A stretch of 64,000 bases of DNA from Methylotenera mobilis JLW8 (GTDB lineage Bacteria > Pseudomonadota > Gammaproteobacteria > Burkholderiales > Methylophilaceae), in assembly GCF_000023705.1 (NCBI RefSeq), contig NC_012968.1, positions 186,001-250,000 on the forward strand, read 5' to 3'. Positions 16,616 to 25,433 of the stretch are shown here, in pieces. Below the pieces are notes generated by a model, which did no database searches, was not told where the DNA came from, and was given only the letters and a program-made list of their open reading frames with translations. How positions within the stretch are numbered: the stretch's first letter is position 1; every line of letters begins with the position of its first letter. The translations under genes were made by a program, and so were the position numbers.

Positions 16616-18988
16616 TTACTTATCGGATTTAGGTAAATCCCATTCAATAATGTTGGAATCTTTGCTTTTCTTGCGGGCTGATTCTTCCTCAGTTTCACTT
16701 GTTGTAGCCTCGGTGGGCACTGTTTCGTCTGAGTAGATATCTTCTGGATAGGTATCTAGGGGGAACAGAAACTCTTCTGCCATATCATTAGGTGCGGCTG
16801 CCAAGCTTGGTGTAGCTAAGTTTGGTGTAGCTAAGTTTGGTGCAGCGAAGTCTTCAGACTTTTGCGCTAGATCTGCTTGCTTACCCGCGCCTTGGTTGGC
16901 AAAGTTTGCATTGTCAAAGGGTTCGCCACTAAAGCTTGGTACCACGATCTCCATGTGGTCATCAAAGTCGGCCAGCATGTCTACTTCGTAAGACGGCACT
17001 TTTTGAAACGGTGAGTTCGCGAATTGCGCGTTCATGTCTTCCTGTGTCGGCCTGCCCCATGTCGGTTTCTCTGATGTCTCCGGGAATGGTGCAACCGTAA
17101 AGTCTGCATCGCTAATCGTGTTTGCTTTGGATTTTGTCTTGTCTAAATCGTCTGTGGCGGCATCAAAAGCGCTGTCATTGCCAAAAGCATCGCTATTAAA
17201 AGCAGCAGTATTAAAGACGGCGGCGTTATCTGAAGCGCTGCGAGTTGGAGTGCTACGCTCGCTCGCCGCCTTGGATGTGGTGCTGTGGTACGGTGTGCGC
17301 TGGTTAGCAGCAATGCCGGTGTTAAGCAACTCGGCAATGCGTTTTAAGAAGAGCAGCTCTTCAAAGTTATTGGGTGAGAAGCCCTCTGCCGGCTGTGCGT
17401 ATTGATCGTAAATCAAATCATGCAAGAACTTAACGGCAAATGGTGAGCCCCAAGCGCCCTCAAGTCTAGCCACGATATTTGAATATTCTTCAATTGAGGC
17501 AGTATCTTCTTTGTTAGCATCGGCGAAGTTCGGCGCTTTGATATTAAAATATTTGTTGGCTTCCACCACGGTTGCATCATACTCAGCTTCCGTACCTTCT
17601 TTGCCAAGGAGTGATAACAACTTAAGCCAGATTTTGGGTGACTCAGCCGGAAAGTCATTCAAATGATTTTGCAGTAACTGAATTGCCAATAGTGGACGCT
17701 CATGCTCAATAAAAACATCTGCATTGTCTATAATGCTGTCGTGCTCATCACTTGTCTGTTCTGCGGGCGCTAAAATGCCGCTCTTGGCGGGCATTGTCGG
17801 TGTGCCTTCGTCGTCTGTATAGTCGTCAAGAAAGCTGTCTGAAAAATCATTATCTTTGCTTACCTTGTAATCAGCAGTGGGCTGTGTTGTCGTCCTGAGT
17901 GATGCTTGTTCGTTATCTGTATCGCCGTCCGCATTAAACCAATCCTGCTCTTGTTTTATCAGGCGTTTGGTAATAATGGCACGGCGTAGCCATTCTAGTG
18001 CCGCGAATGCCAGTATCGCAGCTGCTACCATCCAGGCGTAGTTTAACCAGCCAGATTGCTGCTCGGCTAACGCATTTTTTGCTTGCACGGCTTCATTTTT
18101 TAATAATGTGTTTTGTGTTTGCAGGCTGATAATCTGTTTTTCAAGATGTGCCAGTCGATTCGATATCATGGTTGCCTCATCCTCTACGTCGGTGCTGCTA
18201 GGTGAGGTGGCAGGCGGTGCACGATCTAAATCTATTTGTGTTGCAAACTGTAGGCTAAGTTTATGTTCTGCCCCTGATGCATCCGCTGGCAAGCTGCCAC
18301 CAGAAATACTTAAGTATGGCTTGCTGGCGGCATCTGGTTTAACTGGTTCTGGTTTAACAGGTACAGCGGGCTCACTGACGCTAGCCGCTGGTGTCGGTTT
18401 TGTACTGGGCTTGCCTACATAGGCTTCCATGATTTTTTCATCAGCACTGGATGCCGTGTTGGCGTGGCGTTTCTTGGGTTTACGTTTTGCCTTGGCTGGT
18501 GGCGCATAACTGTTGGCGTCATCAGCTGTGTAGCCGTTTGCGTCTGCATTGCTTGAAGGTTTAGTTTTGCCGCCCACTTGCTTGCCAGCATTGTTGCTTG
18601 CACTGGCTGTGGTAGTGCTAATAGCTGCTTCGCTCTGAGTAGATGCAGGGTCTAGTAGTAAAACATAGTCACGGTGCAGTTGTGGTTCGCAATGATAGGA
18701 AACGCGCAGGCTAAGAATCGGCTCGGTAATCACAGACTGCGTGGTGATCGTGAGCAAGTAACCATCTTTTACTGAACTTAGTGTAGAGAATGCCTTCTTA
18801 AAGGCAGGTGTGTCGTTGGTGTCGGTTATTGTAAAACAGCTGATATCTGGCGACTTTTCAACGTCTGTGACATTTAATTTAACAATGAGTGATTCACCCA
18901 GATACGATTTAAGCGTAGCTTCACCCAAACCTAGCGCGAGGCTCGCGTTGGCATAGAAGGCAAAAATAAGGGATATGAATAATCTCAA
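16616..18988 (-). CDS. fimV: FimV-like polar inner-membrane protein
   Basis: A 790-residue protein of the FimV/HubP type, which organises cell-pole functions such as type IV pili. Visible parts are a signal peptide (residues 1-20, ending NASLALG), the FimV N-terminal domain (about 20-115, LGEATLKSYLGESLIVKLNV), a Pro/Lys/Thr-rich linker, a predicted coiled coil (272-310), one membrane helix (about 317-334), and an acidic cytoplasmic region with a TPR-like part near residues 420-475. A short run of NLATP-type repeats lies near the C-terminus. The only in-frame start that keeps the signal peptide is TTG at 18988, and its ribosome site is weak. LysM is not seen. Confidence 0.85.
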   Translation of the reverse strand: MRLFISLIFAFYANASLALGLGEATLKSYLGESLIVKLNVTDVEKSPDISCFTITDTNDTPAFKKAFSTLSSVKDGYLLTITTQSVITEPILSLRVSYHCEPQLHRDYVLLLDPASTQSEAAISTTTASASNNAGKQVGGKTKPSSNADANGYTADDANSYAPPAKAKRKPKKRHANTASSADEKIMEAYVGKPSTKPTPAASVSEPAVPVKPEPVKPDAASKPYLSISGGSLPADASGAEHKLSLQFATQIDLDRAPPATSPSSTDVEDEATMISNRLAHLEKQIISLQTQNTLLKNEAVQAKNALAEQQSGWLNYAWMVAAAILAFAALEWLRRAIITKRLIKQEQDWFNADGDTDNEQASLRTTTQPTADYKVSKDNDFSDSFLDDYTDDEGTPTMPAKSGILAPAEQTSDEHDSIIDNADVFIEHERPLLAIQLLQNHLNDFPAESPKIWLKLLSLLGKEGTEAEYDATVVEANKYFNIKAPNFADANKEDTASIEEYSNIVARLEGAWGSPFAVKFLHDLIYDQYAQPAEGFSPNNFEELLFLKRIAELLNTGIAANQRTPYHSTTSKAASERSTPTRSASDNAAVFNTAAFNSDAFGNDSAFDAATDDLDKTKSKANTISDADFTVAPFPETSEKPTWGRPTQEDMNAQFANSPFQKVPSYEVDMLADFDDHMEIVVPSFSGEPFDNANFANQGAGKQADLAQKSEDFAAPNLATPNLATPSLAAAPNDMAEEFLFPLDTYPEDIYSDETVPTEATTSETEEESARKKSKDSNIIEWDLPKSDK

Positions 18989-19151
18989 AATATGTTTGTT
19001 TTCAAATTGTTATGCTAATTTTTATTGCATTGTTAAGCCGGTCTGTTAGAATCTCGTATGTGCAGACAGGCTATGGTAAAGCGCTTACAATGCAATGTAA
19101 CACTACCATAACAAAAAGCACAACTCATGCCAATGTTATGTGTTGGTGTGA

Positions 19152-19220
19152 ATATCAAGCAATATATGGATGCGAGTTGCTTGATATGGCGCTAAACATG
19201 TTATTGCAAGTCAGCAATAA
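19152..19220. other. Two hairpins in the fimV-rplM gap
   Basis: ATATCAAGCAA (19152-19162) and TTGCTTGATAT (19177-19187) form a perfect 11-bp stem; 13 bases later TTATTGC/GCAATAA (19201-19220) forms a second, 7-bp stem. They lie in the 336-base gap between divergent fimV and rplM. No gene is supported there: the one open frame (19012-19248) lacks a ribosome site and family resemblance. Confidence 0.5.
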
Positions 19221-19238
19221 ACTTAAAAATATTGAGCG

Positions 19239-19255
19239 AACAGTATAATACTGTT
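19239..19255. promoter_or_regulatory. Palindromic operator-like site before rplM
   Basis: AACAGTAT-a-ATACTGTT is a perfect palindrome with 8-bp arms. Its last base is the first base of the -35 box of the rplM promoter. A protein bound here would contact RNA polymerase, but the factor is unknown. Confidence 0.5.
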
Positions 19256-19284
19256 TGACAAGACGTATTTGTTTAGCATAAAAT
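19255..19284 (+). promoter_or_regulatory. Sigma-70 promoter of rplM-rpsI
   Basis: TTGACA (19255-19260) and TAAAAT (19279-19284) are separated by 18 bases. Transcription would begin near 19291, giving a leader of about 34 bases before the rplM ATG. Confidence 0.75.
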
Positions 19285-19324
19285 CCGCCTCTTAATTTTT
19301 TTAGCTCACAGTATTGGTAACACG

Positions 19325-19753
19325 ATGAAAACCTTTTCAGCAAAATCACACGAAGTGAAGCGCGATTGGTTTGTGGTTGATGCCACAGACCTAGTGCTAG
19401 GCCGTTTAGCTAGCGCAGTTGCACACCGTTTACGCGGCAAACATAAAACAATTTATACGCCTCACGTTGATACAGGTGATTATATAGTTGTTATTAATGC
19501 CGACAAATTAATTGTAACTGGTAACAAAGCGGATGGTAAGCTTTACCACCGTCACTCTGGTTATCCAGGCGGTATCACAACAACTACATTCTCTAAAATG
19601 CAAGATCGTTTCCCAGGTCGCGCTTTAGAAAAAGCGGTTAAAGGCATGTTGCCTAAAGGTCCTTTAGGCTATGCAATGATCAAAAAAATGAAGGTTTATG
19701 CAGGTAGTGAGCATGACCATGCGGCACAACAACCGCAACCATTGACCATCTAA
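19325..19753 (+). CDS. rplM: 50S ribosomal protein L13
   Basis: Large-subunit protein needed early in 50S assembly. 142 residues of normal length, with [20 protein letters not shown], the [17 protein letters not shown] stretch and [13 protein letters not shown], all typical. It is followed after 9 bases by rpsI, the usual partner, and shares the promoter at 19255. Confidence 0.99.
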   Translation: MKTFSAKSHEVKRDWFVVDATDLVLGRLASAVAHRLRGKHKTIYTPHVDTGDYIVVINADKLIVTGNKADGKLYHRHSGYPGGITTTTFSKMQDRFPGRALEKAVKGMLPKGPLGYAMIKKMKVYAGSEHDHAAQQPQPLTI

Positions 19754-19762
19754 GGATAAAAA

Positions 19763-20155
19763 ATGATCGGTAAATATAACTACGGTACAGGCCGCCGCAA
19801 AAGTTCAGTGGCGCGCGTGTTCTTGAAATCAGGTAAAGGCAACATCATTGTTAATGACAAGCCAGTTGATGAGTATTTCTCACGCGTGACATCACGCATG
19901 ATTTTGCGTCAACCTTTAGAGTTAACAAACAACACAGCTAGCTTCGACATCATGGTTAACGTAATCGGTGGTGGTGAGTCTGGTCAAGCTGGTGCAGTTC
20001 GTCATGGCATTACACGTGCTTTGATCGACTTTGACGCTACACTGAAAAGTGCATTGTCAAACGCTGGTTATGTAACACGTGATGCACGTGAAGTTGAGCG
20101 TAAAAAAGTTGGTCTACGCAAAGCACGTCGTCGTAAACAATTCTCTAAACGCTAA
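19763..20155 (+). CDS. rpsI: 30S ribosomal protein S9
   Basis: Small-subunit protein whose C-terminal tail reaches the P-site tRNA. 130 residues, with [20 protein letters not shown] at the start and the basic tail [14 protein letters not shown] intact. Second gene of the rplM-rpsI operon; an intrinsic terminator follows within 20 bases. Confidence 0.99.
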   Translation: MIGKYNYGTGRRKSSVARVFLKSGKGNIIVNDKPVDEYFSRVTSRMILRQPLELTNNTASFDIMVNVIGGGESGQAGAVRHGITRALIDFDATLKSALSNAGYVTRDAREVERKKVGLRKARRRKQFSKR

Positions 20156-20172
20156 TCTGGCGGTTGGATTGG

Positions 20173-20199
20173 AAAAAGGTCGCTTTGGCGGCCTTTTTT
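20173..20199 (+). terminator. Intrinsic terminator after rpsI
   Basis: AAAAAGG and CCTTTTT flank an inner CGC/GCG pair with a 4-base loop, ending in a run of six T. Placed just behind rpsI. Confidence 0.85.
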
Positions 20200-20259
20200 A
20201 TTGGATGAAAAAGATAGAGCGCTTATAATCAGTACACTGATCATCAATACACTTGGTAA

Positions 20260-21327
20260 ATGAATATAAACAACATGGCATCGAAAAAGATTAAAGTAGG
20301 GATTGTTGGCGGCACTGGGTATACTGGTGTCGAGTTGTTGCGCCTATTGGCGTTGCATCCAGATGTAGAGTTAACGGCGATTACCTCGCGTGGTGACGCT
20401 GGCCTGCCCGTTGCTGATATGTTCCCTAGTTTGCGTGGCTATGTTGATTTGTCGTTTTCCGACCCTGCCTCGGCAAATTTAACTGCGTGCGACGTCGTAT
20501 TTTTTGCTACGCCTCATGGTGTGGCCATGAGTCAGGCGCAGGTGTTGTTAGATGCCAATGTGAAAGTTATTGACCTTGCGGCGGACTTCCGTCTGCAAGA
20601 TACCGCCGTATTCGAGAAGTGGTACAAAATGCCGCATAGCTGTCCCGATGTGTTACGTGATGCGGTGTATGGCATCCCTGAACTTAATCGTGACAGTATT
20701 AAATCGGCTAAGGTGATTGGTAACCCAGGCTGCTATCCGACCACTGTGCTGCTAGGTTTGGCGCCATTGCTTGAGCAGGGCTATATTGATTTTTCTGCAC
20801 CGATTGTGGCTGATGCGAAATCAGGCGTGTCTGGTGCAGGCCGCAAAGCTGAAGTCGCCACGCTATTTGCAGAGTCTAGTGATAGCATGAAGGCGTATGG
20901 TGTAGCAGGGCATCGCCACCACCCTGAGATTCATGCACAGCTGACGCAATTGGCCAATGCCGATATTCAGTTTATTTTTGTGCCACACCTTATCCCGATG
21001 ATACGCGGCATGTTGTCTACCATTTACGTGAAGCTGACTGACGCTGCACAAGCGGTAGATTTGCAAGCTTTATATGAGCAACGTTACCAACATGAGCGTT
21101 TTGTGGATGTGATGCCAGCCGGTGCGCTGCCAGAAACGCGCTCTGTGCGTGGCTCTAATCAGTTGCGTATCGCTTTGCATAAACAGCAGGCCGCGGGTTA
21201 TTTAACCTTAGTGGTGGTACAGGATAACTTGGTAAAAGGTGCTGCCGGCCAAGCCGTACAAAATATGAATATCATGTTTGGCTTTGATGAACGCAGCGGA
21301 CTAGAAGTGCTGCCGTTGTTACCTTAA
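20260..21327 (+). CDS. argC: N-acetyl-gamma-glutamyl-phosphate reductase
   Basis: Third step of arginine synthesis: reduction of N-acetylglutamyl phosphate with NADPH. 355 residues with the nucleotide-binding start [20 protein letters not shown], the active-site Cys in [10 protein letters not shown], and GVSGAGRKA and GHRHHPEI stretches. ATG 20260 has GGTAA close before it. ATG 20275 (MASKKIKVG) fits the family start better but lacks a ribosome site, so the first five residues are uncertain. It begins a string with a small membrane protein, bactofilin and erpA. Confidence 0.96.
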   Translation: MNINNMASKKIKVGIVGGTGYTGVELLRLLALHPDVELTAITSRGDAGLPVADMFPSLRGYVDLSFSDPASANLTACDVVFFATPHGVAMSQAQVLLDANVKVIDLAADFRLQDTAVFEKWYKMPHSCPDVLRDAVYGIPELNRDSIKSAKVIGNPGCYPTTVLLGLAPLLEQGYIDFSAPIVADAKSGVSGAGRKAEVATLFAESSDSMKAYGVAGHRHHPEIHAQLTQLANADIQFIFVPHLIPMIRGMLSTIYVKLTDAAQAVDLQALYEQRYQHERFVDVMPAGALPETRSVRGSNQLRIALHKQQAAGYLTLVVVQDNLVKGAAGQAVQNMNIMFGFDERSGLEVLPLLP

Positions 21328-21331
21328 CAGA

Positions 21332-21682
21332 ATGAAGCCCGTTCGCCGTAGAATTCGCCGTCATTTTGGGCTAACTGCCAAGCAAGTGGCCGTGCGCTCC
21401 AAGCGTCCATGGTACTTTCAGACCGGTGCAGCCTTTGTCTTTGTTGGCTTGGGTTATTTTGCTGCTTATTGGCAATATGCTACAGGCAATGAGAGTTTGC
21501 GTCAGACCATGCTGGATAATCAGGCATTGAATACCAAAGTGATACAAGTGGAGCGACAGTTGCAAATTGAACAAGCCGCACAGAGTGTTTTAACCAAAGA
21601 GTTGCGTGAAGTGCAGGATGAGAATATTCATATTAAAGAAGATTTAGCTTTTTATAAGAATATGACCAATAGTAAAAGGTAA
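21332..21682 (+). CDS. Small membrane protein with coiled coil (DUF6776-like)
   Basis: A 116-residue protein with a very basic N-terminus (KPVRRRIRRHFG), one membrane helix (about residues 31-47, TGAAFVFVGLGYFAAYW) and a periplasmic coiled coil rich in Gln, Glu and Leu (about 55-110). It resembles the betaproteobacterial DUF6776 proteins found beside bactofilin genes; this name rests on memory of the family, not a search. The start lies 4 bases behind argC. The constant position before a bactofilin gene suggests a role at the cell envelope or cytoskeleton, which is inference. Confidence 0.8.
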   Translation: MKPVRRRIRRHFGLTAKQVAVRSKRPWYFQTGAAFVFVGLGYFAAYWQYATGNESLRQTMLDNQALNTKVIQVERQLQIEQAAQSVLTKELREVQDENIHIKEDLAFYKNMTNSKR

Positions 21683-21759
21683 TCGTACTTACTTTTTATG
21701 GCAGTACCATGCGTAGTAGTCTATGAATGAGTTAGCTATCAAAGTTTAGAGGATTTACG

Positions 21760-22131
21760 ATGTTTTTTAAAAAAAGTAACCGCGTGCAAAACACCATAGA
21801 CACATTGATTGGCGTGGGCACTCGAGTCGAAGGTAACATCCATTTTTCTGGCGGTTTGCGTGTTGATGGCACGGTAATTGGCACTGTAGCTGAACCTAAT
21901 GACCAACCGAGCACACTAATACTTAGTGAGTTAGGCCGTATTGAAGGCGCGATTACTGCATCTAAAATGGTGGTGAACGGTACTGTAGTTGGCCCGGTGA
22001 AAGCAACACAGTTTATTGAGCTGCAAACCAAAGCGCGTGTGACTGGCGATGTTTATTACAACACCTTAGAGATGCATACCGGTGCCGTGATCGAAGGAAA
22101 ATTGGTTTATTTGGATGATAATGCAGAATAA
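21760..22131 (+). CDS. Bactofilin (polymer-forming cytoskeletal protein)
   Basis: A 123-residue protein consisting of one bactofilin domain, a right-handed beta-helix that polymerises without nucleotide. Diagnostic stretches are TLIGVGTRVEGNIHFSGGLR, VDGTVIGTV and the repeated G-x-V/I spacing of beta-helix turns (GRIEGAI, VNGTVVGPV, ARVTGDV, AVIEGKLV). The N-terminus (MFFKKSNRVQN) is a short basic tail that may touch the membrane. Near erpA and the small membrane protein, as in related genomes. Confidence 0.93.
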   Translation: MFFKKSNRVQNTIDTLIGVGTRVEGNIHFSGGLRVDGTVIGTVAEPNDQPSTLILSELGRIEGAITASKMVVNGTVVGPVKATQFIELQTKARVTGDVYYNTLEMHTGAVIEGKLVYLDDNAE

Positions 22132-22220
22132 GCTAGTGTTTTTTGGCTTTTGCTATTGAAATTCAGTGCGTTAGGTCGCATATTAGTGAAAATATTTTAT
22201 TGAAATTTTAGGAGTACACC

Positions 22221-22586
22221 ATGAGTACAGTTGCAGAAGTTCAGGAATTAGACATTCCTTCACCTTTAGTTTTTACCGATAATGCAGCGAAAAAGGTAAA
22301 AGAGTTAATTGAAGAAGAAGGTTCGCCAGATCTCAAGTTGCGCGTTTTTGTAAGCGGTGGCGGTTGTTCAGGCTTCCAGTATGGTTTTACGTTTGAGGAA
22401 GAAGTGAATGACGACGACACCCAAGTGCAGAAAGATACTGTAACTTTGTTGATCGATCCTATGAGCTTACAGTACTTAATGGGTGCAGAGATTGATTACC
22501 AAGACAGCTTGCAGGGTTCACAATTCGTGATTCGTAATCCGAATGCGCAGACAACCTGCGGTTGCGGTTCATCATTCTCAGTTTAA
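22221..22586 (+). CDS. erpA: Iron-sulfur cluster insertion protein ErpA
   Basis: An A-type carrier that hands Fe-S clusters to target enzymes. 121 residues with the three cluster cysteines in the normal arrangement: one in [12 protein letters not shown] and two in [13 protein letters not shown] is 9 bases before the ATG. A very strong terminator hairpin follows the gene. Confidence 0.96.
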   Translation: MSTVAEVQELDIPSPLVFTDNAAKKVKELIEEEGSPDLKLRVFVSGGGCSGFQYGFTFEEEVNDDDTQVQKDTVTLLIDPMSLQYLMGAEIDYQDSLQGSQFVIRNPNAQTTCGCGSSFSV

Positions 22587-22621
22587 ACTAAGCGCAGTTT
22601 AGATTTAGCTAGATTTTAAGG

Positions 22622-22676
22622 CACGCCTGATGAGTAGAGATGCATAGGTATCTACTCATCAGGCGTGTTTTATTTT
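22622..22676 (+). terminator. Strong terminator after erpA
   Basis: A perfect 17-bp stem (CACGCCTGATGAGTAGA with its reverse complement, 22622-22638 and 22651-22667), a 12-base loop, and a T-rich tail. It closes the argC-erpA region. Confidence 0.85.
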
Positions 22677-22812
22677 TTTAGCGCCAGTATGCATCAATGG
22701 ACGTGTGTCTTTATCCATCGCTGCGGGAGTCAGTCTGTGCTGGATCTTAGTGGATTATTTGAGTGTTGTGGCTGCGTGCTGTAAAGAACTGGTGCAGCAC
22801 TAAAATTACTTG

Positions 22813-22852
22813 CAGTTCAGGTGCAATTGCTGCGGTACTGCGCCCGAACTGA
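22813..22852 (-). other. Hairpin downstream of gltA
   Basis: An interrupted stem (CAGTTC-x-GG-x-GC paired with GC-x-CC-x-GAACTG) about 40 bases behind the gltA stop on the minus strand. There is no T-run; it may be an mRNA 3'-end structure. The remainder of the gap 22677-22889 shows nothing else. Confidence 0.35.
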
Positions 22853-22889
22853 CTTGGCATCTATGGTTCAGATTATTAGACTAAGATTA

Positions 22890-24188
22890 TTATCTTTTGT
22901 TTAATTCCACAAATGGGCGTTTTGCTGAGCCTGTGTAAAGCTGGCGTGGTCTGCCAATTTTAGCTTCAGGGTCAGAGTGCATTTCAGACCACTGTGCAAT
23001 CCAGCCTGCGGTTCTAGCGAGTGCAAAGATGGCGGTAAACATGCTGTTAGGAATGCCCATCGCGCGCATCACAATGCCGCTGTAGAAGTCTACGTTAGGA
23101 TAAAGTTTGCGTGACACAAAGTATTCGTCTTCCAGCGCAATTTTCTCTAAAGCTAATGCCAGCTTGAACATCGGGTCATTGTTGAGCCCTAATACATCAA
23201 GCACTTCATGACAGGTTTTTCTCATAATGGCGGCTCTGGGGTCCATGTTACGGTACACGCGGTGACCGAAGCCCATTAGTCTGAAGCTGTCGGTTTTGTC
23301 TTTGGCGCGGTTAATGAACTCACCAATACGTGAAACATCACCAATTTCCTCCAGCATGTTCAGCGTGGCTTCGTTAGCGCCGCCGTGCGCTGGGCCCCAT
23401 AGTGAGGCAATGCCTGCAGAGATACATGCAAACGGATTAGCACCACTGGAGCCTACGAGACGTACGGTCGATGTTGACGCGTTTTGCTCGTGGTCTGCGT
23501 GCAAGATTAGGATTCGCTCAAAAGCTTTTGCTAATACCGGGTTGGGCACATATTGCTCACATGGTGTAGCAAACATCATGTACATAAAGTTTTCCGCATA
23601 GTTCAAATGATTCTGCGGGTACATAAATGGCTGGCCTATATTGTACTTGTAGCTCCAAGCTGCGATGGTTGGCACTTTAGCCAGTAAGCGGTGCGCAGAT
23701 ATCTCGCGATGCTTAGGGTTAAGAATGTCCATGGAATCAAAATAGAATGCAGAGAGCGAACCCACTACACCCACCATCACCGCCATTGGGTGCGCATCAC
23801 GTCTAAATCCACGGAAAATGTTGCTGAGCTGATCATGCAGCATGGTGCTACCGGTGATGGTGTCGGTAAATTGCTGCTTCTCAGTGCTATTTGGCAGTTC
23901 ACCGTGCATTAGCAAGTAGGCTACTTCCAAGTAGTCACAGTGCTCAGCCAATTCTTCAATGGGGTAACCGCGGTGATACAGTAAACCTTGCTCACCATCA
24001 ATATAAGTGATGTTGGAGTTACATGCTGCGGTAGACATAAAGCCGGGATCGTAAGTATATACGCCGTGTTTGCCTAAGCTGCGGATGTCAATGACATCGT
24101 TGCCCAATGAGCCAGAAAGCATCGGTAATTCAATCGGTGACTTGCCATTCTCGAAGCTGAGTGTTGCGGTACTTGTGTTGTTTTTCAT
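22890..24188 (-). CDS. gltA: Citrate synthase, hexameric type
   Basis: Condenses oxaloacetate with acetyl-CoA, the entry to the TCA cycle. 432 residues with [16 protein letters not shown], the active-site [15 protein letters not shown] and the C-terminal GRPRQLYTG; the length and the N-terminal beta domain ([14 protein letters not shown]) fit the large Gram-negative type that is commonly inhibited by NADH. Single leftward gene with its own upstream region; anmK lies 121 bases further upstream on the same strand. Confidence 0.98.
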   Translation of the reverse strand: MKNNTSTATLSFENGKSPIELPMLSGSLGNDVIDIRSLGKHGVYTYDPGFMSTAACNSNITYIDGEQGLLYHRGYPIEELAEHCDYLEVAYLLMHGELPNSTEKQQFTDTITGSTMLHDQLSNIFRGFRRDAHPMAVMVGVVGSLSAFYFDSMDILNPKHREISAHRLLAKVPTIAAWSYKYNIGQPFMYPQNHLNYAENFMYMMFATPCEQYVPNPVLAKAFERILILHADHEQNASTSTVRLVGSSGANPFACISAGIASLWGPAHGGANEATLNMLEEIGDVSRIGEFINRAKDKTDSFRLMGFGHRVYRNMDPRAAIMRKTCHEVLDVLGLNNDPMFKLALALEKIALEDEYFVSRKLYPNVDFYSGIVMRAMGIPNSMFTAIFALARTAGWIAQWSEMHSDPEAKIGRPRQLYTGSAKRPFVELNKR

Positions 24189-24309
24189 GGTGTTTTTGCA
24201 GTTCTAATCATCATTGGGTGTGATTATACTTTATCAAAGCAAGCAGATACATGTTAATAGCTTACTAATTAACAGCTTACTAGGCTAGGTAGGTTTGGGT
24301 TTGGTAAAA

Positions 24310-25410
24310 CTAGGCTTGGTAAATCGCACCTAAAATACGTAGGCCTTTGGCGCCGGTGACTTGCGGCAAGTTTGCTGTTTGTTTGGTGATGCATTGCTTG
24401 GCTAGCCATGCAAAGGCAATCGCTTCCACCCAGTCTACGCCCATACCCAACTGCTCTGTGGTGGCGATGGTGATGTCAGTCATCAGCGCTTGCAATTCAT
24501 TTTGCAGTAATTTGTTTTTGGCGCCGCCGCCGCATAGGTAGATTTCATCTACCTGGCCGCAATGTTGGCGTACAGCATCGGTGATAGAGTGCGCACTTAG
24601 TGCTACTAGGGTGCGTGCAACATCATGGGCTGCACAGGCTGATTGGCTCAAGTGGTGGTTGAGCCAGCTTGTGTTAAACAAATCGCGGCCTGTACTTTTG
24701 GGCGGTGCGGCAGCAAAGTAAGGCTCGCTCAGCATGCTGGCGAGCAAGGGCTTAATCGTATTGCCGGTGCTGGCCCACTGACCATCCGCGTCGTAGTCTA
24801 AGTCTAAATGTTGTTTAATCCAGGCATCCAGTAGCATATTGCCGGGGCCTGAGTCAAAGCCAAATACAGTGCCGGTAGTGCTTAGGTAGGTAATATTGGC
24901 AATCCCGCCGATATTGATAATGGCGCGATTACGGGTGCTGTGGCTAAATACATCTCGATGAAAGGCTGGCACCAAAGGTGCGCCTTGGCCGCCAGCAGCA
25001 ATATCTCTGCTTCTAAAGTCGCTTATTACGGTGATGCCGGTCAGTTCGCTTAGTAACGCTGCATTGCCAATTTGCATGGTAAAGCCTAATTCTGGGCGGT
25101 GTCTGATGGTTTGGCCGTGGCAGCCTATAGCAGTGATGGTACTGGAGTTTAATTGAGCATTGGCAAGCAACGCATTGACTGCATCTGCATAGAGTTGGGC
25201 AAGGGTATTGCCCATTTGTGCTGTTGTTTCCAGTTCGTTGGCTGTTGGGTGCTGTAACGCGAGAATTTGAGTGCGTAGCTCTACAGGGTAGGCTACGAAA
25301 TGGGTTTTTAACAGTTGTAGCTGTTGCGCATGGTCAAATTTTACCAAAGCAACGTCTACTCCATCTAGGCTAGTGCCCGACATTAAGCCGATAAAAAGCT
25401 CGCTAGCCAT
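24310..25410 (-). CDS. anmK: Anhydro-N-acetylmuramic acid kinase
   Basis: Phosphorylates 1,6-anhydro-MurNAc released during cell-wall turnover, opening the anhydro ring and returning it to the MurNAc-6-phosphate pool. 366 residues with GLMSGTSLDGVDVALV at the start, IGCHGQTIRHRP, INIGGIANITYL, FDSGPGNMLLDAW and LCGGGAKN, all typical. It follows the M23 peptidase gene by 23 bases, so a cell-wall remodelling enzyme and a recycling enzyme are probably co-transcribed. Confidence 0.97.
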   Translation of the reverse strand: MASELFIGLMSGTSLDGVDVALVKFDHAQQLQLLKTHFVAYPVELRTQILALQHPTANELETTAQMGNTLAQLYADAVNALLANAQLNSSTITAIGCHGQTIRHRPELGFTMQIGNAALLSELTGITVISDFRSRDIAAGGQGAPLVPAFHRDVFSHSTRNRAIINIGGIANITYLSTTGTVFGFDSGPGNMLLDAWIKQHLDLDYDADGQWASTGNTIKPLLASMLSEPYFAAAPPKSTGRDLFNTSWLNHHLSQSACAAHDVARTLVALSAHSITDAVRQHCGQVDEIYLCGGGAKNKLLQNELQALMTDITIATTEQLGMGVDWVEAIAFAWLAKQCITKQTANLPQVTGAKGLRILGAIYQA

Positions 25411-25433
25411 GATGGAGGTCTGGTGCTACTAAA

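Noticed and set aside
19012-19248. Frame of 78 codons between fimV and rplM
   Set aside because: No ribosome site or family resemblance, and it runs through the hairpins and the operator-like palindrome.
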